From Streptomyces asiaticus (GTDB lineage Bacteria; Actinomycetota; Actinomycetes; Streptomycetales; Streptomycetaceae): a DNA stretch of 64,000 bases. Position numbers and translations under genes: made by a program. How positions within the stretch are numbered: the stretch's first letter is position 1; each line of letters opens with the position of its first letter. The notes beneath the pieces are model-generated. The model saw nothing but the letters and a program-made list of their open reading frames with translations, was not told the DNA's origin and did not search any database. Below are positions 48,575 through 58,161 of the stretch, piece by piece. The stretch covers positions 8,122,001 to 8,186,000 of the forward strand of contig NZ_JAGSHX010000006.1 of NCBI RefSeq assembly GCF_018138715.1. The letters are read 5' to 3'.

Positions 48575-50422
48575 CTACTCCCCTTTGACTTTGTACGCCA
48601 TCGCCCGCGGGTAGTCGTGCCGGTGCAGGCGGACCCGGACCAGCAGTGGTCCGGAGTTGACCGGGTCGGTCGGATCGGTGAGGCGGGCCAGCAGCTCGTC
48701 CAGCTCGGAGGTGTGCGCCACGCTGACCCCGTGCGCCGGGGTCTTCTTGCCGGAGAAGACATCCGCCAGCCGCTCGTAGTGCCACGGGTGGAGGACGTTG
48801 TAGAAGTCCGCGCCGTCCGTGTCATCGGCGCCGTGGGCGTCCCGGTCCGCGTAGTAGGACGGGTGCACCAGCATCTGCTCGATGCCGTAGAAGTGTCCGT
48901 TGTCCATCACGAACACCACCGACCGCAGCCCCAGCCTGGTGTGGGTGGAGATCTCCTGGCAGGTCTCCTGGAAGGCACCGTCGCCGACGAACACCATCGG
49001 GCGGGCGTGGCCGCGCTCGGGGGCGAGCGCCGCGCCGGTGGCCGCGCCCACGGACCAGCCGATGGACAGCCAGCTGACCTGCGACAGGAAGCCGCCCGCT
49101 GGCAGGGTCAGGTTCATCGAGCCGATGAGGGAGAACGCGGCGTCGGAGACCACCGTCCAGCTCTCCCGGGTCTCCTTGGCCAGGAAGTGGTTGATCCGGT
49201 CGAACACCCCGTCGTACGTGAGCCGTTCGCCGGACCCGGACGACGAGCCGCCGGCGCGGAGCGTCGTGGCGCGGTGCTCCTCGAGGGAGGCGGGACGGTC
49301 CTCGGCCGCGCCGTGGTGGGCGTGGGCCTCGGCGAAGTAGTCGGCGGTCAGGCCACCGGAGCCGAAGCGCGCCACCAGCGCGTCCTGGAGGGCGGGTATC
49401 AGCCGGGCGAGCTGGACGTCGGGGAAGTACTGGGTGCCGACGCTGACACCGCCCCGGGCGGCCACCACCCAGTCCGTGCCGACAGCCAGTTCACCGCCGA
49501 GGTTCTTCGAGGTGGACCAGGTGCCGAGGCCGATCCGGCAGGTGGCCCAGTCCTTGAAGATGGAGTGCACCTCCGGGTGGCTGGCCTTGCCGTTGTAGAC
49601 GCCGTGGAACTGCGGCAGCCGCTCGTCGAGGACGGCCTTGGCGCCGACGGTGGTGCAGAACGGCACGCCGGTGGCCTGTGTCAGATCGCCGAGCTGCCGG
49701 TCGAGGCGGAACCGCTCGACCTCCTCGCCCGCCCATACGATCGGGCGGGGCCTGCCGTCCGGGCCGGGGTGCTCCTCGACCAGCGCGAGGATCGCGGCGA
49801 CGGCCTTGTCCAGCATGGCCTGGTTGCGCGCGCTGAACGGCCGCTCGCGGCGCAGCAGCGGCTCCTCGGCGACGGCACACGGCTCGTCCCACAGATCCTC
49901 CATCACCTCCAGATAGACGGGCCTGCGCGTCGACAGACAGGCGGTGAGCGCGGCGTCGATCTGGCCCGGGGCGAGGCCGGGGTTGGAGATGACCTGCGCT
50001 TCCACGGTGACCTGCCGGTAGGCGTCCAGATTGCTCTCCCGGCGCGGGCTCATATGGGAGGTGAACAGGCCGAGAGCGCGGTAGTTCTGCCACTGCTCGT
50101 ACGGCGGGCAGGCGTTGATGGCGATGAGCGGGACATGCTCCACATACGCCCCGCCGCAGGCGTTGAGCAGGTTGAACGCGCCGACACTGTAGGTGACCGC
50201 GGCCGCGCCGATGCCGTGGAGACGGGCGTAGGAGTCGGCGGCCTGGCCCGCGCCGCCCTCGGTGGGGGTGCCGACCCACTCGACATCCCCCTCGGCCCGC
50301 AGGGTGGTGAGGAACGGGCCGAGGTGGTTGCCGGGTACCCCGAACAGATGGGTGATGCCCAGCTCGGCCAGGCGGCGGGCCAGATAGCGGGCGACCGTGC
50401 ACTCGGGGGTGATCGCGGTCAT
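48575..50422 (-). CDS. TPP-dependent enzyme related to 2-oxoacid decarboxylases, catalytic residues altered
   Basis: A 615-residue thiamine diphosphate enzyme with the PDC/IPDC layout. The cofactor-activating Glu (E55 in GTPTEGGAG) and the metal motif [14 protein letters not shown] are present. But the decarboxylase Asp is Asn (N32 in VPGNHLG), and the His-His pair of pyruvate decarboxylases is Asn-Tyr (N113-Y114 in [10 protein letters not shown]). So it may be a carboligase, or a lyase with other chemistry. The ATG overlaps the stop of the oxidase gene (ATGA), so a 2-oxoacid made by that oxidase is the logical substrate. Confidence 0.85.
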   Translation of the reverse strand: MTAITPECTVARYLARRLAELGITHLFGVPGNHLGPFLTTLRAEGDVEWVGTPTEGGAGQAADSYARLHGIGAAAVTYSVGAFNLLNACGGAYVEHVPLIAINACPPYEQWQNYRALGLFTSHMSPRRESNLDAYRQVTVEAQVISNPGLAPGQIDAALTACLSTRRPVYLEVMEDLWDEPCAVAEEPLLRRERPFSARNQAMLDKAVAAILALVEEHPGPDGRPRPIVWAGEEVERFRLDRQLGDLTQATGVPFCTTVGAKAVLDERLPQFHGVYNGKASHPEVHSIFKDWATCRIGLGTWSTSKNLGGELAVGTDWVVAARGGVSVGTQYFPDVQLARLIPALQDALVARFGSGGLTADYFAEAHAHHGAAEDRPASLEEHRATTLRAGGSSSGSGERLTYDGVFDRINHFLAKETRESWTVVSDAAFSLIGSMNLTLPAGGFLSQVSWLSIGWSVGAATGAALAPERGHARPMVFVGDGAFQETCQEISTHTRLGLRSVVFVMDNGHFYGIEQMLVHPSYYADRDAHGADDTDGADFYNVLHPWHYERLADVFSGKKTPAHGVSVAHTSELDELLARLTDPTDPVNSGPLLVRVRLHRHDYPRAMAYKVKGE

Positions 50423-52455
50423 GAACCGCCCTCCTGGTCCGGGCCCGGGGTGGTGAGGGGCGGTGCCTGGTGGACGGCGGTGGCGGCGCGGACGGCGCTC
50501 TCCAGGGCGCCCTCGATCCAGGCGTGTTTGAGGGAGGTGTGCTCCCCGGCGAAGTGCACCGGGCCCTCGGGGCGGGAGGCGTCCAGATGGAAGCTGGTCA
50601 TCTGGTGCGGGGTGTACGTGGCGGCCTCGCCGAAGGCGTACGGGTCGCGGGCCCAGCTCTTGGTGGCGCCCAGGCCGGTGAAGAACACCTCGATACGGCG
50701 CCCGTGCAGGGCCTGGAGGTTGCGCAGGGCGTAGACATAGCGCTCCGCCTCACGCATGGAGTCCCAGCGCGCGGCGTCGTCGGACCAGGAGTACGAGGCG
50801 AGCACCACACCGCCGGTGCTGCCCTCGACCGGGTGCGAGGGGTAGTAGATGAACCGGTTGGGGTTGTCGGTGGCGGAGCCGCCACCGAAGCAGTGGGTGG
50901 CGGGTCGTACGGCCGGGCCGCGCAGTGGCATGACGCTGTTGACCTGGCGTAACTCCTCGGTGACCCCGCTGTCCTTGACCGCCGCGCCGAGCAGGTCGCG
51001 GCCCGCCTCGGCGAGCGCGGGCACGGGATCGGGTCCGGTCTCGCCGCCGCGCTGGTAGTACTCGTAGAGGCCCGGGGTGATGCTGTCGAGTTCCTCGCGC
51101 CAGTCGTCCTCGGTGAACTCCCACCACCGGTGGCTGAACTCCAGCAGCACCTTGGTGGCCGAGTCGTAGTGGGTCTCGATGATGGCGCGGCGCTTCTTGT
51201 ACGCCATCGAGGGGACGATCTCCACGAAGCGCAGGGTGGAGAACGGGATGGTGACGATGGCCAGGTCAGCGGTCCACAGCCGGGTGGGGCCCGCCGGGTT
51301 GTCCTCGGCCACGGTCTGCACGGCCACGCCCCATCCGTCGGGTCCGACGGCACCGGTGCCCTCGGGGGTGGAGTCGCGGCTGGGGTCGAAGTACTCCAGG
51401 CGGATCATGCGGTGGCCGAACCGCACCTCGTCGCGCAGGCCCCGGTGGAGGGCGTCCGGGAGTCGCCAGCTGCCGCCGGGTATCTCCCAGTAGCGCACAC
51501 CGGGGTTGATGTCGGTGTGGCTCAGGAAGCTGTGGAAGAAGGAGAGATGGAGCCGCGAGGACATGTTCTCCAGCGTTCCGACCGCCTCGATGGCCTCGTC
51601 GCTGAGCCCGGCGTAGTCGCGCAGGAAGCCGCCCATCGAATAGCCGTCGAAGTCATGGATCACCCGGGCCCAGCCCTCGATCCACTCCTCGAGCGGCTTG
51701 TTGACCCGCTTCCCGTCCACGACGTCGGAGTAGTAGTCCCGCACGCTCTCCAGCGCGTCGTCGACCATCTGCACGGCGGGGGCGCGGACCTCGTCATCGG
51801 TGAGGTGGAAACCCTCGTTGATCTTCTCCGGGACGGCGCTGTAGTCGGCGCGCCGCACCTGGACGCGGTTGGTGCGGATCCAGGTGTTGCCGCGCTTGTC
51901 GGGCGCGCGGAAGTCGGGGCTGTCGTCGCCGTAGGTCCAGGTGCGGCCGGTGAAGGAGGTGTACGTCACCGGGGGGAGGGGGACATCGGGGCCGCTGCCG
52001 GTGGCGGGGTCGACGTCCACGTTGTAGAACAGGCGGCGGCCGAGCCCGAGTTTGTCGACGAGGGCGAGGACGAGCGGGTGGAAGTCGGGCAGCCGCATGG
52101 CGCCGGCCTCGGCGTACTGGGCGGCGTCGTCGAACGGCTGGTGGTGCTTGGTGGTGCGGAAGGTCTTGATGCGCCCGCCGACACGGCCGGTGTTGGCCTC
52201 CAGGATGGTGACGTCGTGGCCCGCGTCCTTCAGCAGCCGGCCGGCCACCAGGCCGGTGATACCGGCGCCGATGATGAGGATCTTCTTGCGGGGGTGGCGG
52301 GTGACGCCGAGGCTGCCCGTGTCGATGAGGGTGTGGAGATAGCCGAGTTTGAGGTCGGTGTTGTCCGGTCCGATGAGGAGGAGTTCGCGGGCCAGCTTGA
52401 GACAGGTCTGCCAGCGCGCACGGGTGGCGGAGTTATCGCGTGGAGCGTCGGTCAT
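50419..52455 (-). CDS. L-amino-acid oxidase-like / flavin monoamine oxidase family protein
   Basis: A 678-residue FAD oxidase. The dinucleotide motif [17 protein letters not shown] lies at about residues 59-75, with VGGRIKTF following; the C-terminal FAD site reads [26 protein letters not shown] (in parts). Length and the 55-residue N-terminal extension resemble Streptomyces L-glutamate oxidase and bacterial L-amino-acid oxidases, but no signal peptide is seen. It would yield 2-oxoacid, ammonia and peroxide for the coupled TPP enzyme. The start lacks a ribosome site and TACGAT lies eight bases upstream, so it may be leaderless; a perfect palindrome overlaps that promoter. Confidence 0.87.
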   Translation of the reverse strand: MTDAPRDNSATRARWQTCLKLARELLLIGPDNTDLKLGYLHTLIDTGSLGVTRHPRKKILIIGAGITGLVAGRLLKDAGHDVTILEANTGRVGGRIKTFRTTKHHQPFDDAAQYAEAGAMRLPDFHPLVLALVDKLGLGRRLFYNVDVDPATGSGPDVPLPPVTYTSFTGRTWTYGDDSPDFRAPDKRGNTWIRTNRVQVRRADYSAVPEKINEGFHLTDDEVRAPAVQMVDDALESVRDYYSDVVDGKRVNKPLEEWIEGWARVIHDFDGYSMGGFLRDYAGLSDEAIEAVGTLENMSSRLHLSFFHSFLSHTDINPGVRYWEIPGGSWRLPDALHRGLRDEVRFGHRMIRLEYFDPSRDSTPEGTGAVGPDGWGVAVQTVAEDNPAGPTRLWTADLAIVTIPFSTLRFVEIVPSMAYKKRRAIIETHYDSATKVLLEFSHRWWEFTEDDWREELDSITPGLYEYYQRGGETGPDPVPALAEAGRDLLGAAVKDSGVTEELRQVNSVMPLRGPAVRPATHCFGGGSATDNPNRFIYYPSHPVEGSTGGVVLASYSWSDDAARWDSMREAERYVYALRNLQALHGRRIEVFFTGLGATKSWARDPYAFGEAATYTPHQMTSFHLDASRPEGPVHFAGEHTSLKHAWIEGALESAVRAATAVHQAPPLTTPGPDQEGGS

Positions 52456-52463
52456 AGCTTGCG

Positions 52464-52489
52464 ATCGTAGATTTGCAGAAACGGTTTCT
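52464..52489 (-). promoter_or_regulatory. Promoter with overlapping operator for the oxidase/TPP/inclusion operon
   Basis: On the minus strand TACGAT (52469-52464) is a -10 eight bases from the ATG. The perfect palindrome AGAAACGGTTTCT (52477-52489) fills the -10/-35 spacer, where a bound repressor would block polymerase. No regulator gene is adjacent. Confidence 0.5.
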
Positions 52490-52874
52490 CGTTTCCTTCA
52501 CAAGGTAATGTATGGGTAAAGTCCTAAAAAGGCGGACCTTGCGGCTGACGGAATTTCGACTTGCTGGATTTTCCCTGGCGGGAGCCCGAGATCCGGCTGA
52601 GGCGGGTGCTTCACCAGGGGGCGGAGGGGAAGGGGGCGTGGCGGCGTCGGCGCCTCGGCGAACTCGGTGGCTATGGCGGCGAAGGACGCAACGGGGCCAG
52701 GTCGGCCATGCTCGCGATATGGACGGACGTCGAACTCCTGCCCGATAATGAAGAAATGCGCGTCGCACTAATACCTATGGCCGCTCGGGTACTGTTCAGA
52801 AACCTATTCCGACGGGTCCGGCCGCCCATCCGAATGGGTTTCAGGCCGTCAAGGACGTGGCGTACGGGAAATGA
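52490..52874. other. Stretch without a recognisable gene
   Basis: The 385 bases between the operon promoter and the terminator contain several short open frames on both strands, including a 78-codon frame from 52512, but none has a ribosome site plus family-like sequence. Base composition is less GC-rich than in the neighbours (for example 52745-52805). I see nothing I can name. Confidence 0.5.
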
Positions 52875-52913
52875 GATGAGCGGGTTTCCGGGCGCGCCGG
52901 AAACCCGCTCATC
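52875..52913. terminator. Strong 17-bp hairpin, bidirectional terminator
   Basis: GATGAGCGGGTTTCCGG (52875-52891) pairs perfectly with its reverse complement (52897-52913) around a five-base loop. There is no U-run, as is usual for actinobacteria. It lies just beyond the stop of the MFS remnant on the minus strand. Confidence 0.8.
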
Positions 52914-52926
52914 CGCTGTGTGGGGA

Positions 52927-53399
52927 TCAGTGCGGAGTCGTCACCGCTGCCGGGCTCACCGCGCCGTCCCGCGCGGCCGCGCCCGCCTCCGCGTCCAGGC
53001 TTCGCCGGAAGGTCTCGGGAGCGACCGCCATCGTCGCCGCGGCGATGAGGGCACCCGCGGCCACCAGGACCATCAGGCTCCAGGACGCCCCGCCGCTCCA
53101 CAGGACCACCGACGTGGCCAGCGTCGGGGTGAAGCCGCCGAGCACCACACTGCTCGCCTGGTAGCCGATCGACACTCCGCTGTAGCGGACCCGGGCGGGG
53201 AACAGCTCGGGGCGTAGAACGCGGCCAGCGGGCCGAACACCGCGCCATGTCCCAGGGCCATCATCACGACCAGGGCCAGACAGATCAGCACCGGCGACCG
53301 GGTGTCCACCATCAGGAAGAACGGTCCGGCGAAGGCCGCCATGAAGAGCGCGCCCCCGATGAACACCGGCCGGCGGCCCACCCGGTCCGAGAGCGCACC
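52927..53399 (-). pseudogene. MHS-type MFS transporter, C-terminal remnant with frameshift
   Basis: Begins abruptly at GALSDRVGRRPVFIGGALFM, the loop 8-9 motif of the MHS family, and runs to a normal-looking end (VAPETFRRSLDAEAG). The frame changes near 53205, between FGPLAAFYA and ELFPARVRYSGVSIGYQ, by about two extra bases. The N-terminal two-thirds are missing, and the joint at 53399 adjoins a LacI fragment on the opposite strand. The intact transporter at 20715 is of the same family. Followed by a strong terminator. Confidence 0.82.
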
Positions 53400-53770
53400 A
53401 CATCGGCTGCGACCAGGCCACCGCCGACAACGTCGCCGGAGGGCGGCTCGCCGCCCAGTACCTGGTGCGGGCCGGACACGAGCGCATCGGATTCCTGCGG
53501 GGACCGCAGTCGGCCAGCACCGCGCTCCACCGGGAGCGCGGCTTCCGCGAGATGCTCGACGAACTCGGGCACCCACTGGCGCCCGAGCTGGTGCTGGCGG
53601 GGGACTTCTCCCACGACACGGCGCGCGCGGCGATGCGCGAACTGCTCGACCGCCCGCAGCCCCCGTCCGCCGTCTTCTGCGCCAACGACCTCACCGCCCT
53701 CGGCGCCGTGGACGGCGCGATCTCACTGGGCGTGCGGATCCCCGAGGACGTCTGGGTGGTCGGGTACGGA
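53399..53770 (+). pseudogene. LacI family regulator, central fragment
   Basis: Reads HIGCDQATADNVAGGRLAAQ, YLVRAGHERIGFLRGP, FREMLDELG, and SAVFCANDLTALGAVDGAISLGV ending at VWVVGYG. This is the effector domain of LacI/GalR regulators from about residue 150 to 280; the N-terminal HTH and the C-terminal 60 residues are missing. It is divergent from the MFS remnant at 53399 and then joins, in a different frame, a repeat protein at about 53770. Confidence 0.82.
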
Positions 53771-54977
53771 CCGCCACCGTGGCACCCGCGCCCCCCGACG
53801 GCGAGACGGTCGACTTCATCATCAGCGCCGACGGACCCACGCTGACCGGCGCCCTCAACGGCGGCCTGGCCAGTGTCCCCATCAGCACCCTGACGGTGGG
53901 AAGCCACACGGCGGCGGCCGCCTACCCGGGTGACGGCACCTTCGACCCGTCGAGCTCGGCGTTCGTGCCGATCACAGTGGTTCCGGCGGCGACCACGACG
54001 ACGGTTACGTCGATCAATCCGGCTTCGCCGGTCTGCGGTCAGGCGGCGCAGGTGTGCGTTCAGGTCTCCCCGACGGGGCCGGGCACATGTCAGCCGTCGG
54101 GGACGGTGCAGTTCGCGTTCACCAATGGTCCGACGCTGAACGCGAACCTGAACAACGCCGGTCAGGCATGCGTGACCGTCAATCTGTCCGTCGGTGCCCA
54201 CCCCTTCACGGTCACCTACCCCGGCAACGCCACCACGGGCGCCTCGTCGGCCAGCGGAACGGTCACCGTCGCGCAGGCAACGTCGAACGTCCTCTTCACC
54301 TCGACGCCGGCTTCACCGGTGTGCGGTCAGACCGTACAGCTCTGCGCGCATGTGGCGGCCGATTCGCCGAGCACGTACCAGCCGACCGGGCAGGTGACCT
54401 TCGCGGTCTCCGGTGGGCCGACGCTGCTCGGGAACCTGGACGCCAACGGGAACGTGTGTGTCCACAGCCGGCATCGCCCCGGGCACCCACACGGTGACCG
54501 TCACCTACGCGGGCGACGCGGGCGTACAGGGCTCGTCGGTCACCGGATCGATCACGGTGGCCAAGGCGAACAGCAGCACCTTGCTGACCCCCTCGCCGAA
54601 TCCGTCCACCTTCGGCCAGAACGTGACCTTCACCGCCACCGTGGTCGCGGTGGCCCCGGGCGGCGGAGTGCCCACGGGGACCGTGACCTTCACCATCAGT
54701 GGTGGCCCCACCCTCGTGGGCACCCCGAACGGCGCCGGGCAGGCGACGGCCAGCACCAGCGCGCTGACCGCCGGGCCGCACACGGTCACCGCCACGTACG
54801 ATCCTGGGCAGCGCGGTCACGGATGCCACCGGAACGGCGACCCTCACCAACGTCACCGTCCCCTCCACCGTGCGCACCGCCCCGACGTACACCGCCACGT
54901 TCGCGGGTGCGCCGGGCTTCAGTGCGTCGACGGGCTCGGCAGTGCTGGTGTTCCAGCCGCTGCCGTTGCTCCCGTAG
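53771..54977 (+). pseudogene. Ig-like repeat surface protein, fragment with two frameshifts
   Basis: Contains at least four bacterial Ig-like (Big_3-type) repeats of about 90 residues: units such as TTTVTSINPASPVCGQAAQV, GTVQFAFTNGPTLNANLN, and GPHTVTATYDPG. The frame breaks at a (GT)4 tract (54454-54461), where one more GT would restore NVCVSTAGIAPGTHTVTV, and again near 54805, with one extra base between YDPG and SAVTDATGTATL. It ends with a normal-looking VLVFQPLPLLP and stop. The N-terminus and any signal peptide are missing; joined to the LacI fragment. Confidence 0.75.
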
Positions 54978-55081
54978 GGCGCCACGTCTGCTCGCCCGCG
55001 CCGGACCGCCGCCCCGCTCGCGTTCAGCTGCGATGCAGCGGCGTGCGGGGCGATGTCCCGGCGCGGTGCTGTGGCGGCCCG

Positions 55082-55510
55082 TCAGGCGGCTGAGCCCGCC
55101 AGGGTGTTGCGCAGGGCGGCGAGCCCGTCGGCGTAGATGCCGTGGAAGAGCGCGACGGCTTCGTCGTCGCTGACGCCGGTGGGGGTGAACGTCCCGGACC
55201 ACTCGACGCGCGACGCGTCGGACCGGCCGGGGACCTCGCGCACGCGCAGCGTGGAGAGGTAGTCGGTCACCGGGAACGGCGCCTCCAGGATGGCGTAGCT
55301 GTACGAGCGCGCCGCGTCGTCGAAGGCCACGAGCCGCTCGACGATCACGCCGCCCTCCTCGTTGCGCAGCCGGCGGACGCGGCCGCCCTCGGCGGCGACG
55401 CTCTCGGAGATGTACGGCAGCCAGTCGGGCAGCGCGTCGAAGCCGCCGATGAGCTGCCACACCCGATCGGGGGGTACGGCCACGTCGAGGGTGGCGGTGG
55501 TGGTGGCCAT
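55082..55510 (-). CDS. SRPBCC family protein (polyketide cyclase/START-like)
   Basis: A 142-residue helix-grip protein: VAVPPDRVWQLIGGFDALPDWLPYI (in parts) at the start, a central RVRRLRNEEGGVIVERLVAFD, YSYAILEAPFPVTDYLSTLRV, and a C-terminal amphipathic helix (ALFHGIYADGLAALRNTL). Such proteins bind small hydrophobic ligands; family names mention cyclases, but function varies. It lies 37 bases after the aldo/keto reductase on the same strand, so they are probably one operon under the divergent LysR. The start at 55510 has AGGAGCATCTCC upstream. Confidence 0.88.
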   Translation of the reverse strand: MATTTATLDVAVPPDRVWQLIGGFDALPDWLPYISESVAAEGGRVRRLRNEEGGVIVERLVAFDDAARSYSYAILEAPFPVTDYLSTLRVREVPGRSDASRVEWSGTFTPTGVSDDEAVALFHGIYADGLAALRNTLAGSAA

Positions 55511-55547
55511 GGAGATGCTCCTGTCCTAGGTGGGGGGAGGGGGTTCG

Positions 55548-56558
55548 TCAGGCGGTGGGCAGGGGCGCGAGCGGGGAGACCAGCCCGGCCTCGCGGAGCT
55601 CGGTCCAGAACGCCGCGGGGACGTTCTCGTCGAGAGCCGCGACGTCCTCGGCGATACGGCTGGGCCGGGTCGCGCCCGGGATCGCGGCGGCGGCCGCCGG
55701 GTGGGCCAGGGAGAACTGAAGGGCGGCGGCCTTGATGCTGACGCCGTGCCGCTCGGCGAGCTCCTTGATGCGCGCCACCTTCTCGATGATGTGCGCGGGC
55801 GCGTCCTGGTACTCGAAGTGGGTGCCGCCCGCGAGGATGCCGGAGCTGTAGGGGCCGCCGACGACGAGGCTGACGTCCTGGTCGGCCGCCGTGGGGAGCA
55901 GGCGCTGAAGGGCACGGTCGTGGTCCAGCAGCGTGTAGCGCCCGGCCAGCAGGAAGGCGTCCGGCTTCGGCTCGTCCAGGTCGAGGGTGAGCTCGATGGG
56001 TTCGACGCGGTTGACGCCGAGCCCCCACGCCTTGATCACGCCCTCGTCGCGCAGCTGCTGGAGGACGCGGAAGGCGCCGGTGCGGGCGCTCTCGTAGACG
56101 GCGAGCCACTCGTCGCCGTGGAAGTCCTGGGCCACGTCATGGACCCAGACGATGTCGAGCCGGTCGGTGCGCAGCCGCCGCAGGCTGTCCTCGATGGACC
56201 GCTTGGTGGCATCGGCCGTCCAGTCGTGCACGAGCTTGTTGGGGCGGCCGTGTTCGAACAGGCCGCCCTTCTCGCCGAGTTCACGGGCGGCGGGGTCCTC
56301 GATCTCGTCGAGGATGACGCGACCCACCTTGGTGCTGAGCACGTAGCTGTCGCGGGGGCGCCCGGCGAGCGCGTCGCCGAGGCGTATCTCCGCCAGGCCC
56401 GCGCCGTAGAAGGGGGCGGTGTCGTAGTAGCGGATGCCGTGGTCCCAGGCGGCGTCGACGGTCGCGGCGGCCTCCTCGTCGGAGACGTCGCGGAACATGC
56501 TGCCCAGCGGGGCCGTGCCCAGTCCGAGGCGGCCCGGGAGCAGAGACGTGATGGTCAT
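55548..56558 (-). CDS. Aldo/keto reductase (D-threo-aldose dehydrogenase/pyridoxal dehydrogenase-like)
   Basis: A 336-residue AKR with the barrel motifs RLGLGTAPLGSMF at the start, the Asp-Tyr pair in RYYDTAPFYGAG, the Lys in LSTKVGRVI and the His in IVWVHDVAQD. The sequence matches the branch of D-threo-aldose 1-dehydrogenase and pyridoxal 4-dehydrogenase, which act with NAD(P) on sugars or pyridoxal. It is divergent from a LysR gene with a palindromic LysR site in between and followed by an SRPBCC gene. Confidence 0.9.
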   Translation of the reverse strand: MTITSLLPGRLGLGTAPLGSMFRDVSDEEAAATVDAAWDHGIRYYDTAPFYGAGLAEIRLGDALAGRPRDSYVLSTKVGRVILDEIEDPAARELGEKGGLFEHGRPNKLVHDWTADATKRSIEDSLRRLRTDRLDIVWVHDVAQDFHGDEWLAVYESARTGAFRVLQQLRDEGVIKAWGLGVNRVEPIELTLDLDEPKPDAFLLAGRYTLLDHDRALQRLLPTAADQDVSLVVGGPYSSGILAGGTHFEYQDAPAHIIEKVARIKELAERHGVSIKAAALQFSLAHPAAAAAIPGATRPSRIAEDVAALDENVPAAFWTELREAGLVSPLAPLPTA

Positions 56559-56632
56559 GAAGTGTCCTCGCGGAGAGAGGGGGAAGGGACGGACTCATGG
56601 CCTTCGGCCGGTCCGCCGTTCGTTCGCCTTCG

Positions 56633-56680
56633 ACGTTAGGATCGGGACTTCAGACTGTCCAAGACTCTCTTGGATATACT
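56633..56680. promoter_or_regulatory. LysR box and divergent promoters
   Basis: TCCAAGA-CTC-TCTTGGA (56658-56674) is a perfect inverted repeat of LysR type. TATACT (56675-56680) is a -10 for the lysR gene at 56701; on the minus strand TTGGAC (56661-56656) with TAACGT (56638-56633) 17 bases on gives a promoter for the aldo/keto reductase. A protein on the palindrome would overlap both. Confidence 0.65.
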
Positions 56681-56700
56681 TGAGTCCTCGGAGGTCTTAG

Positions 56701-57639
56701 ATGCTTGACCTGCGACAACTGCGCTACTTCATCGCCGTGGCCGAGACCGAACACGTCGGCCGCGCCGCCGAGCAACTCCACATCTCCCAATCTCCGCTCA
56801 GCCGGCAGATCGCTCAGCTGGAGAAGAACCTCGGCCTGACCCTGTTCGAGCGCAGCCAGCAGCGCATCCGCCTCACCCGCGATGGCGCGGTCTTCCTCAG
56901 CGAGGCCCGGGCGCTGCTGCGCCACGCCGACCGGCTGGAGAACCTCGGCCGTCGGCTGGGCAGGGGCGAGGAGGGCGGGCTGTGCATCGGGTACGTGGCC
57001 GACGCCATGCACACCGGTGTGCTCCCGGGCGCGCTGCGCCGGCTCCAGGAGGAGAGTCCCGGCATCCATGTCGCGCTGTACAGCATGGCCGCGGCCGAGC
57101 AGTTCGAGGGGTTGCGCCAGCGCAGCCTGGACATCGCCCTGGTGCGGGAGCCGCCGGACCGCGACGACCCCGTGCTGCGGGCCGCGCCGCTGCTGGAGGA
57201 CCCGTTGCTGCTGGTCCTTCCGGCGGGTCACCCGCTGGCCGCGGGCGAGACGGTTTCGGCGAAGGATCTGGACGGGCAACCGTGGATCGCGGTCGAGGAG
57301 CCGGGCGACCCGGCGTGGCGGGACACGTTCGTCGCCTCGTGCGTGTCCTCGGGCTTCACCCCCGACATCCGGCTCGACGCCGCGGATCCCCTGACGGCAC
57401 TCGGCCTGGTCGCCTCCGGCCTCGGGCTGGCGCTGGTGCAGAAGAGCATGGTGCGCGGCGCCACGGAGGCCGTGGCCGTGCGCGCCCTGCCCTGGCACGA
57501 GGCGTCCGTCCAGCTGTGGGCCGTCTGGCACCACGTCGATCTGCGGCCGGTCGTCGCCTCGTTCCGCGAGACCGTGCTGTCGGACGAGCGGGAGCTGGGT
57601 GCGGCGCCGCTGGCCGGTGGCCTCGCCTCCGGGGTGTGA
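56701..57639 (+). CDS. LysR family transcriptional regulator
   Basis: A 312-residue regulator. The N-terminal HTH is typical (LRQLRYFIAVAETEHVGRAA; LHISQSPLSRQIAQLEKNLG), followed by the two-lobed effector-binding domain (LLLVLPAGHPLA; GFTPDIRLDAADPLTALGLVASGLGLALV in parts). It is divergent from the aldo/keto reductase-SRPBCC pair and shares a perfect LysR-type palindrome with it, so local control plus autoregulation is expected. GGAGG lies ahead of the ATG. Effector unknown. Confidence 0.93.
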   Translation: MLDLRQLRYFIAVAETEHVGRAAEQLHISQSPLSRQIAQLEKNLGLTLFERSQQRIRLTRDGAVFLSEARALLRHADRLENLGRRLGRGEEGGLCIGYVADAMHTGVLPGALRRLQEESPGIHVALYSMAAAEQFEGLRQRSLDIALVREPPDRDDPVLRAAPLLEDPLLLVLPAGHPLAAGETVSAKDLDGQPWIAVEEPGDPAWRDTFVASCVSSGFTPDIRLDAADPLTALGLVASGLGLALVQKSMVRGATEAVAVRALPWHEASVQLWAVWHHVDLRPVVASFRETVLSDERELGAAPLAGGLASGV

Positions 57640-57654
57640 GATCAGCCGGGGTGC

Positions 57655-58161
57655 TCACACCCCGGAATTCGAAAGTGACGAGGCGTCGAGGGGCGACGCC
57701 TCCAACGAGGCCACTGCCGTGACCAGGGTGGTGAGCCTCGGGTCCCGCGCCGCCAGGTCGAGCGCCTCGCGCAGGGCGCCCTCGTACGTCGGCCGGGCCT
57801 GGCCGAGCAGGAGCAGCCCGGCCTCGGTGACATTGGTGTAGATCCCGCGCCGGTCGGTGGGGCACAGGTAGCGGGAGAGGAGTTCGCGGTCCTCGAGCCG
57901 GGCGACCAGCCGGGTGGTGGCGCTCTGGCTGAGGGCGACCGCGTCGGCCACCTGCTTCATCTGGAGATGGCCGTTGTCCCCGTCGTGCTGCCGGCTCAGG
58001 ACGTCCAGCACCGCGTACTCGCGGGCGCTGAGCTCATGGCGGGTGTGGAGAGCCCCCTCGAGATGCGTCTCGATTCTGCTGTGCAGCAGTGACAGGGCGC
58101 ACCAGCTCTGGGCGAGGGGAGTGGCGACGAGGTCCGGTGCGGTCATGGGGGGTGTGGTCAT
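57655..58161 (-). CDS. MarR family transcriptional regulator
   Basis: A 168-residue winged-helix repressor: ELSAREYAVLDVLSRQ, then LQMKQVADAVALSQSATTRLVARLEDRELL as recognition region (in parts), and the wing LCPTDRRGIYTNVTEAG. The start at 58161 has AGGAGG five bases upstream; the open frame goes further but has no such site. It is divergent from the MFS-HbpS-AKR operon, and inverted half-sites overlap that operon's promoter, so it probably represses it. The ligand is likely an exported or redox-active compound. Confidence 0.92.
   Translation of the reverse strand: MTTPPMTAPDLVATPLAQSWCALSLLHSRIETHLEGALHTRHELSAREYAVLDVLSRQHDGDNGHLQMKQVADAVALSQSATTRLVARLEDRELLSRYLCPTDRRGIYTNVTEAGLLLLGQARPTYEGALREALDLAARDPRLTTLVTAVASLEASPLDASSLSNSGV

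Noticed and set aside
52512..52748. 78-codon plus-strand frame beginning MGKVLKRRTLRL
   Set aside because: No ribosome site, no family resemblance, and Arg/Gly-rich composition; kept only as part of an unassigned stretch.
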